From Lichenostomus cassidix (Eukaryota; Chordata; Aves; Passeriformes; Meliphagidae): a stretch of 64,000 nucleotides of DNA. The stretch covers positions 15,738,501 to 15,802,500 of the forward strand of contig CM039193.1 in assembly GCA_008360975.2 (NCBI GenBank), read 5' to 3'. Shown here one piece after another: positions 50,129 to 62,290 of the stretch. A program made the translations under genes and the position numbers. Below the pieces are notes generated by a model. That model had not been told where the DNA came from. It saw only the letters and a list, made by a program, of their open reading frames with translations, and made no database searches. Position 1 is the stretch's first letter. Each line of letters starts with the position of its first letter.

Positions 50129-53100
50129 CTGGCATGGGAAGTGAAGAAAAACGGGCAGACACAATTGGATCCTACAAGACTCTGCTTTGCCCTGTCCTGT
50201 CCCCTAAAGGGATTTCACTGCTATTCAGTTGAGTTTCAGGCTTCAGAGTCAGCATCTCATAGTACTGTGAGGCAGGGAAAAGGCTGTGGGGTGTGATCTG
50301 GGGGGTCTGTGGGGTCTGAGGGTCTGGCCTCTTGGGAAGGAGCTGAGTGACCAAGCCTATCTGCAGCCTTCCCCCATCACTGCTGTGGTTAGGGCAGCTG
50401 CCTGGACCAGCAGTGCTGGGGAAGGCTTTCTCCAGGAGCATGTATTGCAGGGAAGTGTAAGGGGCTGGAGCTGGGGTGTGCAGAGGGGCTGGAGGTGCTA
50501 TCGCTGGCAGTTCCCTGAGTGCAGTGCTCAGCCCTTCTGTTGCGTGTGGTCTTATTTTGGTTTGTGCTCATTCTTGTTACAGCGTGGGAAGTTGCCAGAG
50601 CAGTGATGCTCATGCTGCTGATCAGCCTGCAAAAGTTTCTTTGTTTGTCTGCCTCAGTTCTTGGAATTGATCTAGGCCAGGCAGCATCTTGAAAAACATT
50701 AACTAGAAAAATAGCTTCCACCTGATATTTTCCTTTTAGCATAGATTCAAAGGGAAAAACAGAGCTGCTGCAAAAGACTGCAGGCATCCTGTGTGGTGAG
50801 GAGGTGTCAGCAGCTGAGTCAGGCTGACAAAACATCATTTAAACAGAAATCTGTGTGTCTGCTTGTCTGGACACAGCTCCATCCCTGTGCTGAGCTCACA
50901 AGGTGGGTGAGTGTTTGCAGGGTGCAGAACAGTTAACACACACTTACCAGGCATGATACTGATGGGTTTGGTCCTTGCACTGTGCCCTTACAGATACCAC
51001 CTGCAAGAATAAAATACAGTTATCCTATTTCTGAGTAACAGGCTGATCACAGTGAAATACAAAATGAACCCATGATAACACTCACAAATTTCCAACAAAT
51101 TTGGTTTCCAGCAGCCTTGAATTTTCATGGGTAAAGAAAGAGAATTTTCTTTGATTTACATTTTATGATAAAAATGTTCCTCTTTTGTTTGCAGAACTTG
51201 CAGGGTTGGTTGTTCCCCTGCACGCAGGTCCTAAACCACAGTTCTTGCCAGGCTTGCTAGCCCTGGGATGTTCAGTCATACAAGCTCTGACAATTGTCCT
51301 AGAAATAGGAGGCTTGAAACCTAAAGTGCTCATTATCATTTCCTTTACAGACCCATTCAGCAGTTTGCAATCTGGGATGCATCTAATGTTACAGGAAGCC
51401 AACTCCCAGGAAGCTTGTATTTGATATTAGCAAGGCAAATAAAGGGGGAAAGGAGGCCTGGAAGCCCAGGATGCACAAGTGGTTTGTCTCAGGATAGCTG
51501 ACTGCTTGGGGCAGAAAGGGAAAGAGGATTTAGGTCTGAGTCTCAGCCAGCAGGTTTGCTGCCCCTCACTTGCAGGTAAAAGTCTCTGAAATGGATGGTT
51601 TGACCACTGCTGCCTCCTGCTTCCTTCTCTCTTCACTCATATTCACTAACTTGTTGCCAGATACTTTTGTAGAGTCTGCAGGAAGCAGAGGGTTGGACTT
51701 TGAGAGTTCAGTTGGCATCAAGCTCCCAGAGGTGCCTGGGAGCTTTACTTGTACAGCAGAAATTTCCAGAACCCTAATTGTGTCCTAGGCCCTTTGTACC
51801 AGGTGCTGTACTGGCACAGCTTGTGAGTGTTGGCACTGCTTGTGCCAGGAGGGAAGAAAGAGAATCCTATGGCTGGAAAAGGGTGATGGTTTGTATCTTG
51901 TTCCATCCCCTGGCTTTAGGGCCTTAGTTGTTTTTCAGGAATGGCACTTATAGAGGTGAGCAAAGACCCAGAAATGCGAGCTCTGGCTCTGCTGTGTACT
52001 GAGAACTCAGAGGGGATGGAGGCCTCTTTCCCTCAGTGTAAGGTTGCTTTGCTCTCTCCATCCCAGGGGCATTTTGTTATCACTGCACTATCCTCATCAC
52101 TCCTGAGTGACTCTCCCTGTGATCTTATCTCTGTCCTCCCTGCCCTCCTCTCTTCCTTTGCTTGGCCTGCACTCTTGGCTTCTTTCCTCTGGTCTCTTGT
52201 GCTCCTGAATGTCCCCTCCCAGTCCTGACCAGCACAGACTGCCTCCTCCCCTCCTGTGTTCACCACATTTGTCTTCTTCTTTCTTAAATTCTCTCTTTGT
52301 TATCCTTCCCTCCACTTTATAGCTGGTTCCTCTGTGGCTGGCAAGTACTCATGTCCCTACACCGTGTGTTGAAGAACAGACCAAACAAGGTTTGCCAGGT
52401 CTTTGCTGTGCTCTTGATAAATTCAGTGTTTCTGTTGCTCCTGGTTCTTCTGAGAGTGCAGGCAGGGAGCCCAGCACCCCCTCCCACGTGATGAGCTCAC
52501 AGGGAGCTGTCACAGTTTATTCTAAGAAATCAGCTAATGTACAGTACTCGGCAGAAGCACCCCTCCCCTGGGAGGATCAGCAGAATTAGGATGTGCAGCA
52601 AGTTATCTTGGGGATTACACAATTTTATCACCTCCTCCAGGGCACCAGGGAGAGGCCGAGCTCTGCTCTGAGCGCTCTGAGTCACACTTCCCCTGAAACA
52701 TGTACAGGTTTCCTGACTCACTTCCTCCCAGGACTTTTGTTTCCTTAGGTCTTTTCACCAACATCACAAGCAAAAAAAAAAAAAAAAAGAAAAGTGACAG
52801 AGAAAGAGAAGTCGAGGCAGCCATGGTCTCCAAACCATGGCAGTGCCTGCCCTGCTTGTCTGTTATGCATTGGGGTAGGAAGGCAGTGCTGCTCAGCAGG
52901 CAGTGCGTGGAGAGCCACTCGCTGCTCAGGAGATGGTAAGGATTTTGTTTGGCTCCCTGAGACAGCTGGGATGTAGCTAAGCGCTTTCAGTTACATGGCT
53001 GGTTTCTATTATTTAACTTGGAAACACCCCATCATATATCTACCAATTAAATGCGCCAGTGATCATCCTCCTGTGACTGCAGCTTGTTCTTGCATCATCT

Positions 53101-55781
53101 GAGTCTGAAATGGAGAGAAGGGGTAGGAGCTGGGAGTGGACAGAGCTGCTGTGGCACACATCCTGCCCAGGAGCCAGGTGATTACTAAAACCAGATATTC
53201 TAAGGAATGATGGTGGGCTTGCTTTTCTGCTGGCTCTTATTTTAGGCTGGTGCCAGCTCTCAGTCTCCAGCATCAGGGCATCCTCTCTGCATACTTGCTG
53301 TTTTTCTTCAAGCCTCTAGATTTATAAGTCTCTCATGATGAGGTAGTCTAGGATGTGATTTCTTTCTTCTTTTATTTTTTTTTTCAGCCCTTGTAAGGAC
53401 AGGGAGAGCTTGGAAAGTATGACTCTGTGAGGGATCAGCAGCCTGAAAGCCAATAACCAGTCCCATGCAGCTGTTCCACCCTGATGCCCCAACTAAGAGC
53501 ATTTGTTCTATTGTTTTCTTGAGAGCTGACTCCTGCATTGAGAGCACTTGGAATAAGCCTTGTGCACTTGCTCACATACTTCAGTGGAGTGGGAGGGGAT
53601 TGCTGAGTTACTGAAATAGCTGCCTCTTCAGTACCTGGAAATATTCTCTCTGAATCACAGCTAGAACTCTAGTTCTAGAGTGCATTTGTGACATGAATAA
53701 GTTCAGGTTGCCAGTCATCCCCAGGGCTCAATTTTGTCAAGCTTTTATAATAAACAAAGAGTCCATATGAGGTCTAAGAAGTCCTGCTTATCTCCACGGT
53801 GACCTGCCTGGCAGTGTAGGTTTCCAGGACACATTGATAGAAAGTCAGAGCCTGGTTTGGTGTAGCACTCTTGCAGAGCTCTGGACCAGTCTGTAGCTGC
53901 TGGGGGACTTCTGACATCTGCCCCCAATACCATCTGTGTGTCAGTAGTAGGAAGTCATCCTCCTGACCTCTGGCTTGTGTCTCCCTGCTGGAAATGAGCA
54001 GGCCTTTCTATTCTGTGTAGGATGACTTCTCTGAAAACACTGGAAGGAGCTGAAGAGAGAATAAATGTGACACCCTGATCCTGTGTTTATTTGTGTGTTT
54101 ATAGCTTGGCTGAGAGACAGGGAGGGGAAGTGTGACTGTGTGAGGTTCCACTCGGGACTCTCTCCTCCTGCCCAGGATGTGTCTTGTTGAATGAAGATTT
54201 ACTCACGCTAGGCAGTGAATAGCTTGTCCCAGGGAGCTGGATGTGGCTTAGTTCTTCAGGAAGTTTGGCTTTCTGTGCAAGTCAGAATGACAACATGGAC
54301 AACCAGACGCTGTTGAGGTGCCAGGAACTTGTATTCTGCCTCCCGAAACAACACTTTACAAGAGATAAAACACTTTGGCCTGGGTTGAGCATAGAATTTT
54401 GTGTTGTTCTGACAGTAGAGATCATAGAAAGTATTTTGTTCTTTGGTGTTCATTAGCAGGAGCATATGCTGCTCATCTTGTTAGCTACTAATAGCCCAGG
54501 AATGCTGCATCCAGCAGTGCTGGCCCTGTGCCTGAGCCAGAGATAATAGTCATGTTTTTCACTCAGTTACAGGTGCACAAAAGCAGCAACAGTACTCCTG
54601 CAAGAATCACAACGTACCAGTTGGAGTGTCTTACAAGATTGAGACATACCAAATATGCCCCAGCTTTCAGAAAGGGGAACAAGGAGAGCCTACAAGCACA
54701 TCTGTGTTTTGAAAACAGGAGTAAGAGCTTTGGCCTCTGCTTCTCGGTGGAGGGAGATGGTCTGGAGATGCTCCGTGGCAGGGGAATAGGAGAGCTATGT
54801 ATGTGGAATGTCCCAGCCAATGTCAGGTTCATTGCTGTCAAAAGGAGGGATTACAAACGTGGTCAGATTTTAACTGTGAGCATGTGGGGTGACTGGCATC
54901 TCCTCTTGGAAATCCATAGCATGTGATTACTGTGCCCATTTCTATGTGCATTATGTGACTACTCCTTTTTGTCTCCTGTTTATTGCCCTTAAAAAAAACC
55001 AAACTACAGGTTTTATTAGAGTGTCAAATTTATATTAGGAATGTTGTCATCTTACAGTGACTGCTATAGGTGTATTTTAAGGGGCCTCTTTAGCAGGGAA
55101 AGCCTGACCTACCACAGCAGGTACTACTGCAGGTCCCTCTTCCCCTGTGCTCCCACTGGGTAGCTTCTGTTTGGGGACAGGGAGTCAGGTGGATGGAAAG
55201 GATAAGGAATAGTTTTTGTGTGTCCAGGTCACCATGATTAGTAGAGAGGCTCCTCTACTAACTTTGGAAAACCAATTTGGCTCCAGCTGTCCCAAATTTG
55301 GAGAGGTGGAAGGATTTTGTAATAGAACCTGGTCTTATTCTTTCTTCCCCCCTGACATCCCTGAGCACTCTCCTGGAACACTGGGAGTTTATCCCCAATC
55401 TCTGCAAAGATTTTCTCCTAATGTATCTGATAGCTAAGGAAGTAGTTTTACAGCCTTGTCTTACGGTAAGAGTCCTTGCTTGGCATCACTTGCAATCTAA
55501 ATAATGCAAGATAAAACCACAGCTGATAAAACCCAGGGCACAAATTGAACAAAAGGTTAGCAAAAGGGCAGCTCAGGCGTAAAAGAAATTAGACATACTG
55601 AACTATTTTTTTTTCCACTGGAATGGTTCACATTAGTAATGTGGGGAGGGGACTTTCCTTGAAGGCCTGTGTTGAGTCTGCAGATCTGGTCAGAGTGGAG
55701 ATCTCTGCCCATCTGCTCCCATGCCTTGCTCTGCTAAACCTGCACAAGGGGAGAGTCTGTGCAGCAAACAAAAGGCAGCTT
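50129..55781. other. Intergenic, no gene recognised
   Basis: Besides an A17 run near 52.8 kb, the stretch has an AP-1-like TGAGTCAG near 50815 and unrecognised ORFs of up to 149 codons (minus, 50389-50838) and 132 codons (plus, 54528-54926). Neither shows a domain. Confidence 0.5.
52772..52788 (+). repeat. Poly(A) run, 17 bp
   Basis: An uninterrupted A17 followed by GAAAAG. No processed gene copy is recognisable upstream of it, and no flanking target-site duplication was seen. Confidence 0.8.
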
Positions 55782-55789
55782 TGACGTCA
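55782..55789. promoter_or_regulatory. Consensus cAMP response element
   Basis: TGACGTCA is the full palindromic CREB/ATF site. It contains a CpG in an otherwise CpG-poor intergenic region and is not next to any recognised promoter. Confidence 0.4.
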
Positions 55790-56693
55790 AGACCTGGGAC
55801 CGTTGCCCTGACACTGGGAGGTGGAGCCCAGAAAGGAATCTGCAGCTAATAGGCTCTGGACTGGAGTGCACTTTGGCAGAGGGACAGCTACTATCCCATC
55901 TTTCCAGGAATAATATTGTTTATTTCTATCTCACTCTCTGGCTAGAGTTACCCTACTCAAGTTTCACTTCACCTGTCTCTACCACAAAGTCATCAGAGCT
56001 CAGGAAAAATTGAATCTGCAGACTCCCTGTTCTCCAGACCCTCTCCCTGAAGAGGGATACACCAATACTGCATATTTATTTTATTTCTTTGCTTTGATGA
56101 GTCCATGACTGCAACTTGCTCTTACTGAAGCTTTTGCTGGTACAATTCAGCATATGCAGTGTGCTCTGTTTGTGTGTGGCTGCACCCGTGTGCAGGTGCT
56201 TGAGCAAGTACCATCCCTGCCCGCTGAGGAGCAGTGGTGGCTCTGGCTGTGTGAGTGTGTACAATTCACTGTGAGACAGCAGTGGGTGTTTCTGCCTTGC
56301 GCAAGTGGCTCTGTCCTGGGCACAAAAGCTTTGTTCTGGGAAGTTCCAAAATGTTGCAATACAGTGCAGTGACAACCTGAAGTTCAATGGATTTGTTGCA
56401 TGGGTTTGATTGGCTCTGGAATTATTAGAAAAGGAGCTATTTTTGCATCAGTTTCAGGTTGCCAGCCTTTCCTGGGCAGACTGTACAAACTGTTGAGTCA
56501 TAGATCAAACCTATGGTAAACTGTTCCATATTTTCTGTTTTATTCATCTTTCCCTGAAGCTCAGGTCAGTGTGTGTTTGCCCCCTGTGTACCTGGGGACA
56601 CTGTGTGGCCTTTGAAAGTTAGGAGCTGAATCCCAGCCTATGGACAGGATGGCAAAACCACTCTCAGGTGTAGCAGTATTTGGCTGCATATGA

Positions 56694-56725
56694 TCCCCTT
56701 CATCTCCAGGGGGAGATGAAGGGGA
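56694..56725. repeat. Perfect 14-bp inverted repeat with a 4-base loop
   Basis: TCCCCTTCATCTCC at 56694-56707 is the exact reverse complement of 56712-56725, separated by AGGG. No transcript context is visible, and the stem is shorter than a typical microRNA precursor. Confidence 0.85.
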
Positions 56726-57171
56726 ATTTTATGACCAGCTTTGGAATGCTTCACTCAATAAATCGAATTGAGTTTGCCAGAGTCCTGTGAGTTGTAATCC
56801 CTGATCACTTGTTCTTTAGGTTGGTTGCAGGAAGCAACTTGTAAATAAGCATTCCCACTGCTGCACAAGGCAGTACTGCTACCCAGACTACAGAGACTTT
56901 TTCACCAGCTCTTGTGTAACCCTTCCAAGATTAATGCTCACAAAAGTATATTGCCCCTCTTTTTATGTACACAAATCATATGGATGAGAAGTATTGAAAA
57001 TAAGCCCACGAGATGTTAATGGCATAAGAGTTTAGAGCTCTGTCTGGGTTTGAGATTTTTTTCTAATGAAAGTCACCCATTTAGAATATCTGAGTTCATT
57101 TTTTCCATTTGGGATCAGTTACTCAGGATTGTACCTGGTGAGATCTGACTTGCTTTGCTATGTTGGCAAAG

Positions 57172-57214
57172 CTGCTTCATCCTCACACCCCCATCTGCTT
57201 CATCCTCCCACCCC
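57172..57214 (+). repeat. Tandem duplication, about 23 bp x 2
   Basis: CTGCTTCATCCTC followed by a C-rich run occurs at 57172 and again at 57195, with a small length difference in the C-rich part. Confidence 0.8.
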
Positions 57215-60200
57215 AAATTCAGTTATGGAGATTGTTTGTGTCAACAAAACCCCAGCAGTTTAAACCTAGTTTTCAGCAGCTCCTCAAGTAGGAACATTTA
57301 ACAGAGGTTGTTTTTTCCCATCTAGTTCCTAGTACAAGCCTGTTGAGGATCTGCAAGTTTTCAAGCTTGGTTCAGAGCTGTCTCCACTTCTCTCTGTACT
57401 TCCCTAATCTGAATTCCTCACTGTGTGTGTTGTAAGAGTTTCTTTGTGTGTCATTCTACACAGAAGCCAGATCCCAAGAAACAGTAAAAAGTTTCTTTTT
57501 TAAACAGTGAGTTTCCTCTTGCAATCTCTTGCCCCACTGTCTGATGGAGTGGTTGGCAGATGAAGGATTCCACTCTTCCCTGATTTCCTGGAAGAGCTTG
57601 GCTGCTGGCTGAAGTGACCACAGGAAGGAGGATGGGAGGGACTGCTTTGCAAAAAAGGTGGTGATGGATGAGTGTTAATGGAGAAGAAAGAGTTCTTGGA
57701 CCTGATTTATTTCGCCAGCCTTCCTAGGAAAGGGAGGAGAATGAATGCATTTCTCCAATGCTGCACTGTTCCAGCTGCCTCCTACCCTTCCATGTAGGCA
57801 CTAGCTCCATGTTTCTATGTTGAACAACAGAGAAGATGCTCCAGTCTGGACCTAAAGCAATCTTAACACACCACGGTTTCTCATTCTGTTTCCCACTGCG
57901 TTTTAATTACAGCCTGTTACTCAGAGCCCTTGTTGTCTCTGTAAAGTGTGCTGTGAGAAGAGAGGGTGCTGCCCAGATGTTTCAGCAGGGGAGGAAGGAA
58001 AGGTGGAGCACTTGGAGACACAGGAGAGGACTGGAAAGATGAGCACACTGGCTGGGTGCTTCTGATGAACTGATTGGCAGTGAAGTAATTAGCACTGGCA
58101 CACTGCCGTCGCTGAGCATTGATGCAATTTGCTTGGATCAGGCTTTCAAGGTTTTTTGCCCAAGTCTTGCTTCCAGCAACCCTAGTAGAGAGCTGCAGTT
58201 CATCACAGTAGAGGGCTGATAGACTGGTGTGATAAATCTCATGGCTGTCCAGCTGTGATAGTTGTAGCTGGGGGATGAAAACAGGCAAGTGGAGAATTTC
58301 TGAGTATCGATAAAGTCAAATCCTGGCAATCCAAACCCTGTTTGGAAACCAGCTCTGTGGGGAATGACTCTACATTTTATGCTGTCTGGGCAGAAAGACC
58401 TGCTGGGAATGTATATAGAATTAAAGTCCTGTGAGGCGAGCTTGGGACACAAGTGGTTTGCTGGAGAAATTCAGCAGTTACCTGAGTGCTGACTGAAGGA
58501 GTTCACTGGGAAATGGGCTATGGCTGTTTGGATGGACTTCGAGCTGGTGTTGTGCTTAAACTCTGAGGAACAGAGAATGGAGAACAGCTCTTATTTCCTA
58601 GATGCTTCCATTCTTACACTCCCATCTATGGTACATAGGGTACAAGGCAGGTATCTGATGCTGTAGCAGTGATGGGCAACTTTAAGCACTATCTTGAGGA
58701 GTAAATATTATCTATAGTTGTGCCTTGATGACTGCAGAAAAAGTACATCCAGAATGAAGAAGTAAAGACGGAACATCTTGTTCAGCTGTTTGTCTTTTCT
58801 CAGAAAAGGTGGAAGCTCTGAGGTCCTGTCAAAGGAAGGGAAAGCAGCAGCACAAAGTGGTGGAGAAGGAATTAAGGACAGCCCTTTATCAGGCTTGAGT
58901 ACACTGCACTGCAAATTGGCAGCAGTGATGGTACGCACTGTATTAAGAAGTATTAAGTATTACGAAGTTAAAATGTAAAGGCAGGGTTATGTTCTCAGTT
59001 TGTGCATTGCTTAAAGGGTGGAAGCACATATGGGACTGTTTTTCTGGGATTCAGAATTGTACTGTTTTGGCTAGCAGAATTGGAGTGAAGAGTAAGGAAA
59101 AATAATGGCTGGTTTTGTAAATAGAAAGAAAAAAGGATGGTGGTTTTATTTTTTGGAGTGCTTCCTGCATCTTTTTTCTCCCATATCAGTAAAATCACCT
59201 CATGTGCTCTGCCTGAGTGAGAGTTAAATTTGCTGTGTTGTCTGTAACTTAATAGCAGTTTGAGCTACAGCAGCTGTAACTTACATAGATTTAATACATT
59301 TTCTGTGCAACTGTTTATTACATTTTTATCCCACATATACCATACATTAATACCTAACAGGTAGGTTTCTCCTAGGATCCTCATAGTAGAGCTGATGAGG
59401 CCCAGCTCCCACCTCCAAAGATTTTCCTTAAAGCTGTTGTTCAGCTCATCTGATGCTGCCATTCTGCCACTTGAAAACGTGGTTCTGCTCTACCTGATGT
59501 TGATGCAGAGGGAGTTACAAATGGGGTTAACCTTTTCACATATCTGGCAGGAATCTGTAACCTATTTCACATTTCTGAACCTGCTATATTGTAGTCTCAG
59601 TTTTAGAGATGACTGCTCAGGGAAGCTGCTTGGAATTTAAGAGGAGGAGCTAAATTAGGAAGGAGTGAGTATAACTCAGTGTATGGGTGGAGGAAGAAGA
59701 GCATCTCCAGTCAGCTCCCACCTCAGGCATTCAAAGACTCAGGGAAACTGTTTGCCACTCATCGCTAGGGGACTGGTTGTCAACACATTAAACATGAGTA
59801 ACTCAAGACTTGCCACCAGAAAGTCCTTCTGACAGTAGGCATCCTCTAGTTAACCATCTGTGGTGGATGGCAGCAGTAATCCATGGAAACCTCCCTGTCC
59901 TAAGAGCTGCATCTTGAAAACCACTGGTTAAGACAGCTCAATGGTGCCTCTGGTGATATTGGTGTGTATTTTATCATGTCTTTTCTTCTCTTTCTGTGTC
60001 AGAAAGAGGCTTGGATCTGAGGGAAGTCATGCTCTGCATTGGCATTGGGTCACTGTAGACATTGTGCTGCTGGGGCAAAGCCAGTGCAGGCTTGTCCAGA
60101 GTCAGTGTGGGTGGGTTTTCAGCAAGAGCTCCTGGCCTTCCCCATTTGGCATGTTCTGACCTCTCGAGGTGCCTCAGGGGTGTGGATTTTTGCTGTTTGT

Positions 60201-62029
60201 TCTCCACTTGTGTAGCAGGGGATGTTTCCTTCTGCAGTTGTTCATTCTGCAAAAGTGAAACCAAATTGTGGACCAGTGTCAGGCTCATGATCCTCTGAAT
60301 TTCTGGTTGTTTCCTTGGCTACTACAAGCAGGAAAGGGAGTGTCACCAGATAGACCATGGAGACCATGGGGCTGTGAAGAGTAAGCCAAAGTGCCTTTTG
60401 GGTATTGTGTGTGCTCAGTAACCTAGTTTTACAAACCACATCTCAGTGTGTGCAAGTATGTGAAGTTCCAGCTGAGGTTTCCAATGAAAGTAAGATGATA
60501 AGCCAAGCCAGTGTTTCTTTGCATGCCATGGAAAAGGCAGTATTGCACATCCCTTGGTTGCTGCAGCTCCTGCCTGCCCATTTAAACTGCTGTGTGAGCA
60601 CAGTGGCCCCAGGTACCTGCTCTAACAACAGTACTCATTGCTGGAATTCTTCCACACAGACCTGTGTGAGTAACTCCCTGGATGTGCCTCACTTGTCTGT
60701 GATTGGTGGCTTGAAAGGATCAGCAGTGTGTTCTGGGATCATTGTACAGTCTAAATCTTGACATCTTCTTCTTTTTCCTCTTATGTGTAATAAATAATAT
60801 TTAAGGAAGCTGTTGAGAAGATGTGGGATTGAAAGCCTTCTTTCTTCCAAAAGCATCCCCCCCCAATATATGTAGACAGCTGTAAATATTATTCATTGCA
60901 GTTGTCACACTTGGTTTAAGATCATGAAGGTGAAAGTCCATAGTAAACTTTCTGTTTTACCCAAATATGCTTCTTTGACCTTATGAAAAACCAAATAAAC
61001 ACACAGTATTGTGGCCTTGGGGGCAGGCCAGGAAAACCTCAGTAAATGGAGCAGTATCATCACCCTTCATGGCAGTGCAGATGATTGAAGGAAAAGTATG
61101 TGCTGTCAACAGCAGGGAAATCCATTTAGTTTATTTACTTTCTTTCAGCTCCTAATTCTCATCCACCATGTTCTGGGTTTTTCTAGCTGTTACTTGTCAG
61201 CCAGGTGCTCAGAGAGCTTCCTTCTGAAAACCCTAAATCTGTCTGCAGCTAAATGCTGTGCTGGGGCAACCCAGACTGTGGCCAGGTTCTTTCTCTATCA
61301 GCTTGGCACAGTTTTCTTGAAGCAGAGAAATCGCATGGGATTAGCTAAGAACTTGGTCCCAGCCATGTCTGGCTCAAGCTGTAGACATCTATTTATCTAG
61401 AAATAAATTTTATAGCTAGGTGTGTGCTGGGCAGTGCACACAGCTGCTTGGAGCAGAATTAGGAGCTGAGGTGGCTCCTGAAAAAGCCTGAGGTAGAAAG
61501 GATTCTCCGTAAAATAAGGGCACAGGACCACCCTGGTGTGTGGTCTTTGTGCACAGCTACCATAATGGTACTGGAGATCATGGCCAGCCTGGATTGCCTG
61601 CGTTAGGCTCAGCCTAGTTCAGACCTCGCTGTTGTACGGCAGATTTCCATCTTGGTGATATTTATTATCGCCAGTGTTTCCTGGTGTAATGTGTGCTGAT
61701 GCTGGCAAGGATTTGATACCCAGGCGTGGCTGCTGCCTTTGGCAGAGTCGTTTTCAATTCCAGGGGCTGGAATTACTGAAAGCAAAGCTGGGATATGGCA
61801 GGAGCAGGGAAGGCAGCGCCGGGCAGGGGAGCTGGGAGAGAGGTGGGAGCTGCTGCTGCCAGCTGCCTGTCCAGACAGGCTGCAGCTGGGTCATTCCACA
61901 CTGCCAGCACGGAGAAAAGAAGGTCAAAACAATCCTTCTGGGACTCACATGAAGAAGAAGAGGGGGATGTCTGGAGAGCTGAAGGGCTGGTGCAATGTTT
62001 GCTGCCATCCTTCGCCCTGCTGCCATGCC

Positions 62030-62290
62030 CTGGTCCCCCATCCCCCATTCCCGGGGGAGCGCAGCCCCGGCGGTTCTAGGAATAGCTCGGACCGAGTCAG
62101 CAGCCGCCAGTTCCGGGAACCGCGGCCCTGGGCCCTGCGGGACGCTTCACGGAATTCTCGCTGCCATTCCAAGCATGGCAAAAGAGCTCAGCCACTGACC
62201 TGCTGCTCCCCCGTGGCTGGGGGCAAAAGTTTGGAGTCAGGCCACGGGACTGGGAAGATTACCAGAGGCTGGAGGGGCTGGAGATTTATG
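62030..62290. promoter_or_regulatory. Small CpG-rich patch, possible promoter or enhancer
   Basis: CpG dinucleotides and GC content rise abruptly for roughly 150-250 bp, the only such patch in the right half of the window. It contains the triple STAT motif described separately. By mammalian gene order this is where the CISH/MAPKAPK3 promoter region would be expected, but no first coding exon is seen on either side within the window. Confidence 0.5.
62074..62154. promoter_or_regulatory. Cluster of three STAT (GAS, TTCNNNGAA) sites
   Basis: TTCTAGGAA at 62074-62082, TTCCGGGAA at 62111-62119 and TTCACGGAA at 62146-62154 all fit the STAT5-type palindrome TTCNNNGAA. Their starts are 37 and 35 bp apart, about three and a half helical turns each. 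The first two are the same nine-base words I recall from the tandem STAT5 elements of the mammalian CISH promoter. Function is inferred. Confidence 0.65.

Larger units (their letters stand above)
55790..62029. other. Intergenic, no gene recognised
   Basis: Both strands were checked for an SH2 domain or SOCS box, since CISH lies beyond HEMK1 in mammals. No such exon was seen. The ORFs present (for example 118 codons at 60405-60761) carry no recognisable domain. Confidence 0.5.

Noticed and set aside
54528..54926. 132-codon plus-strand ORF with a basic middle part
   Set aside because: No recognised domain and no splice-flanked neighbours; the length is within chance for a 64-kb window.
27411..62030. 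CISH coding exons on the minus strand, expected from mammalian gene order
   Set aside because: No SH2 core (GWYWG type) or SOCS-box sequence was found on either strand by eye.
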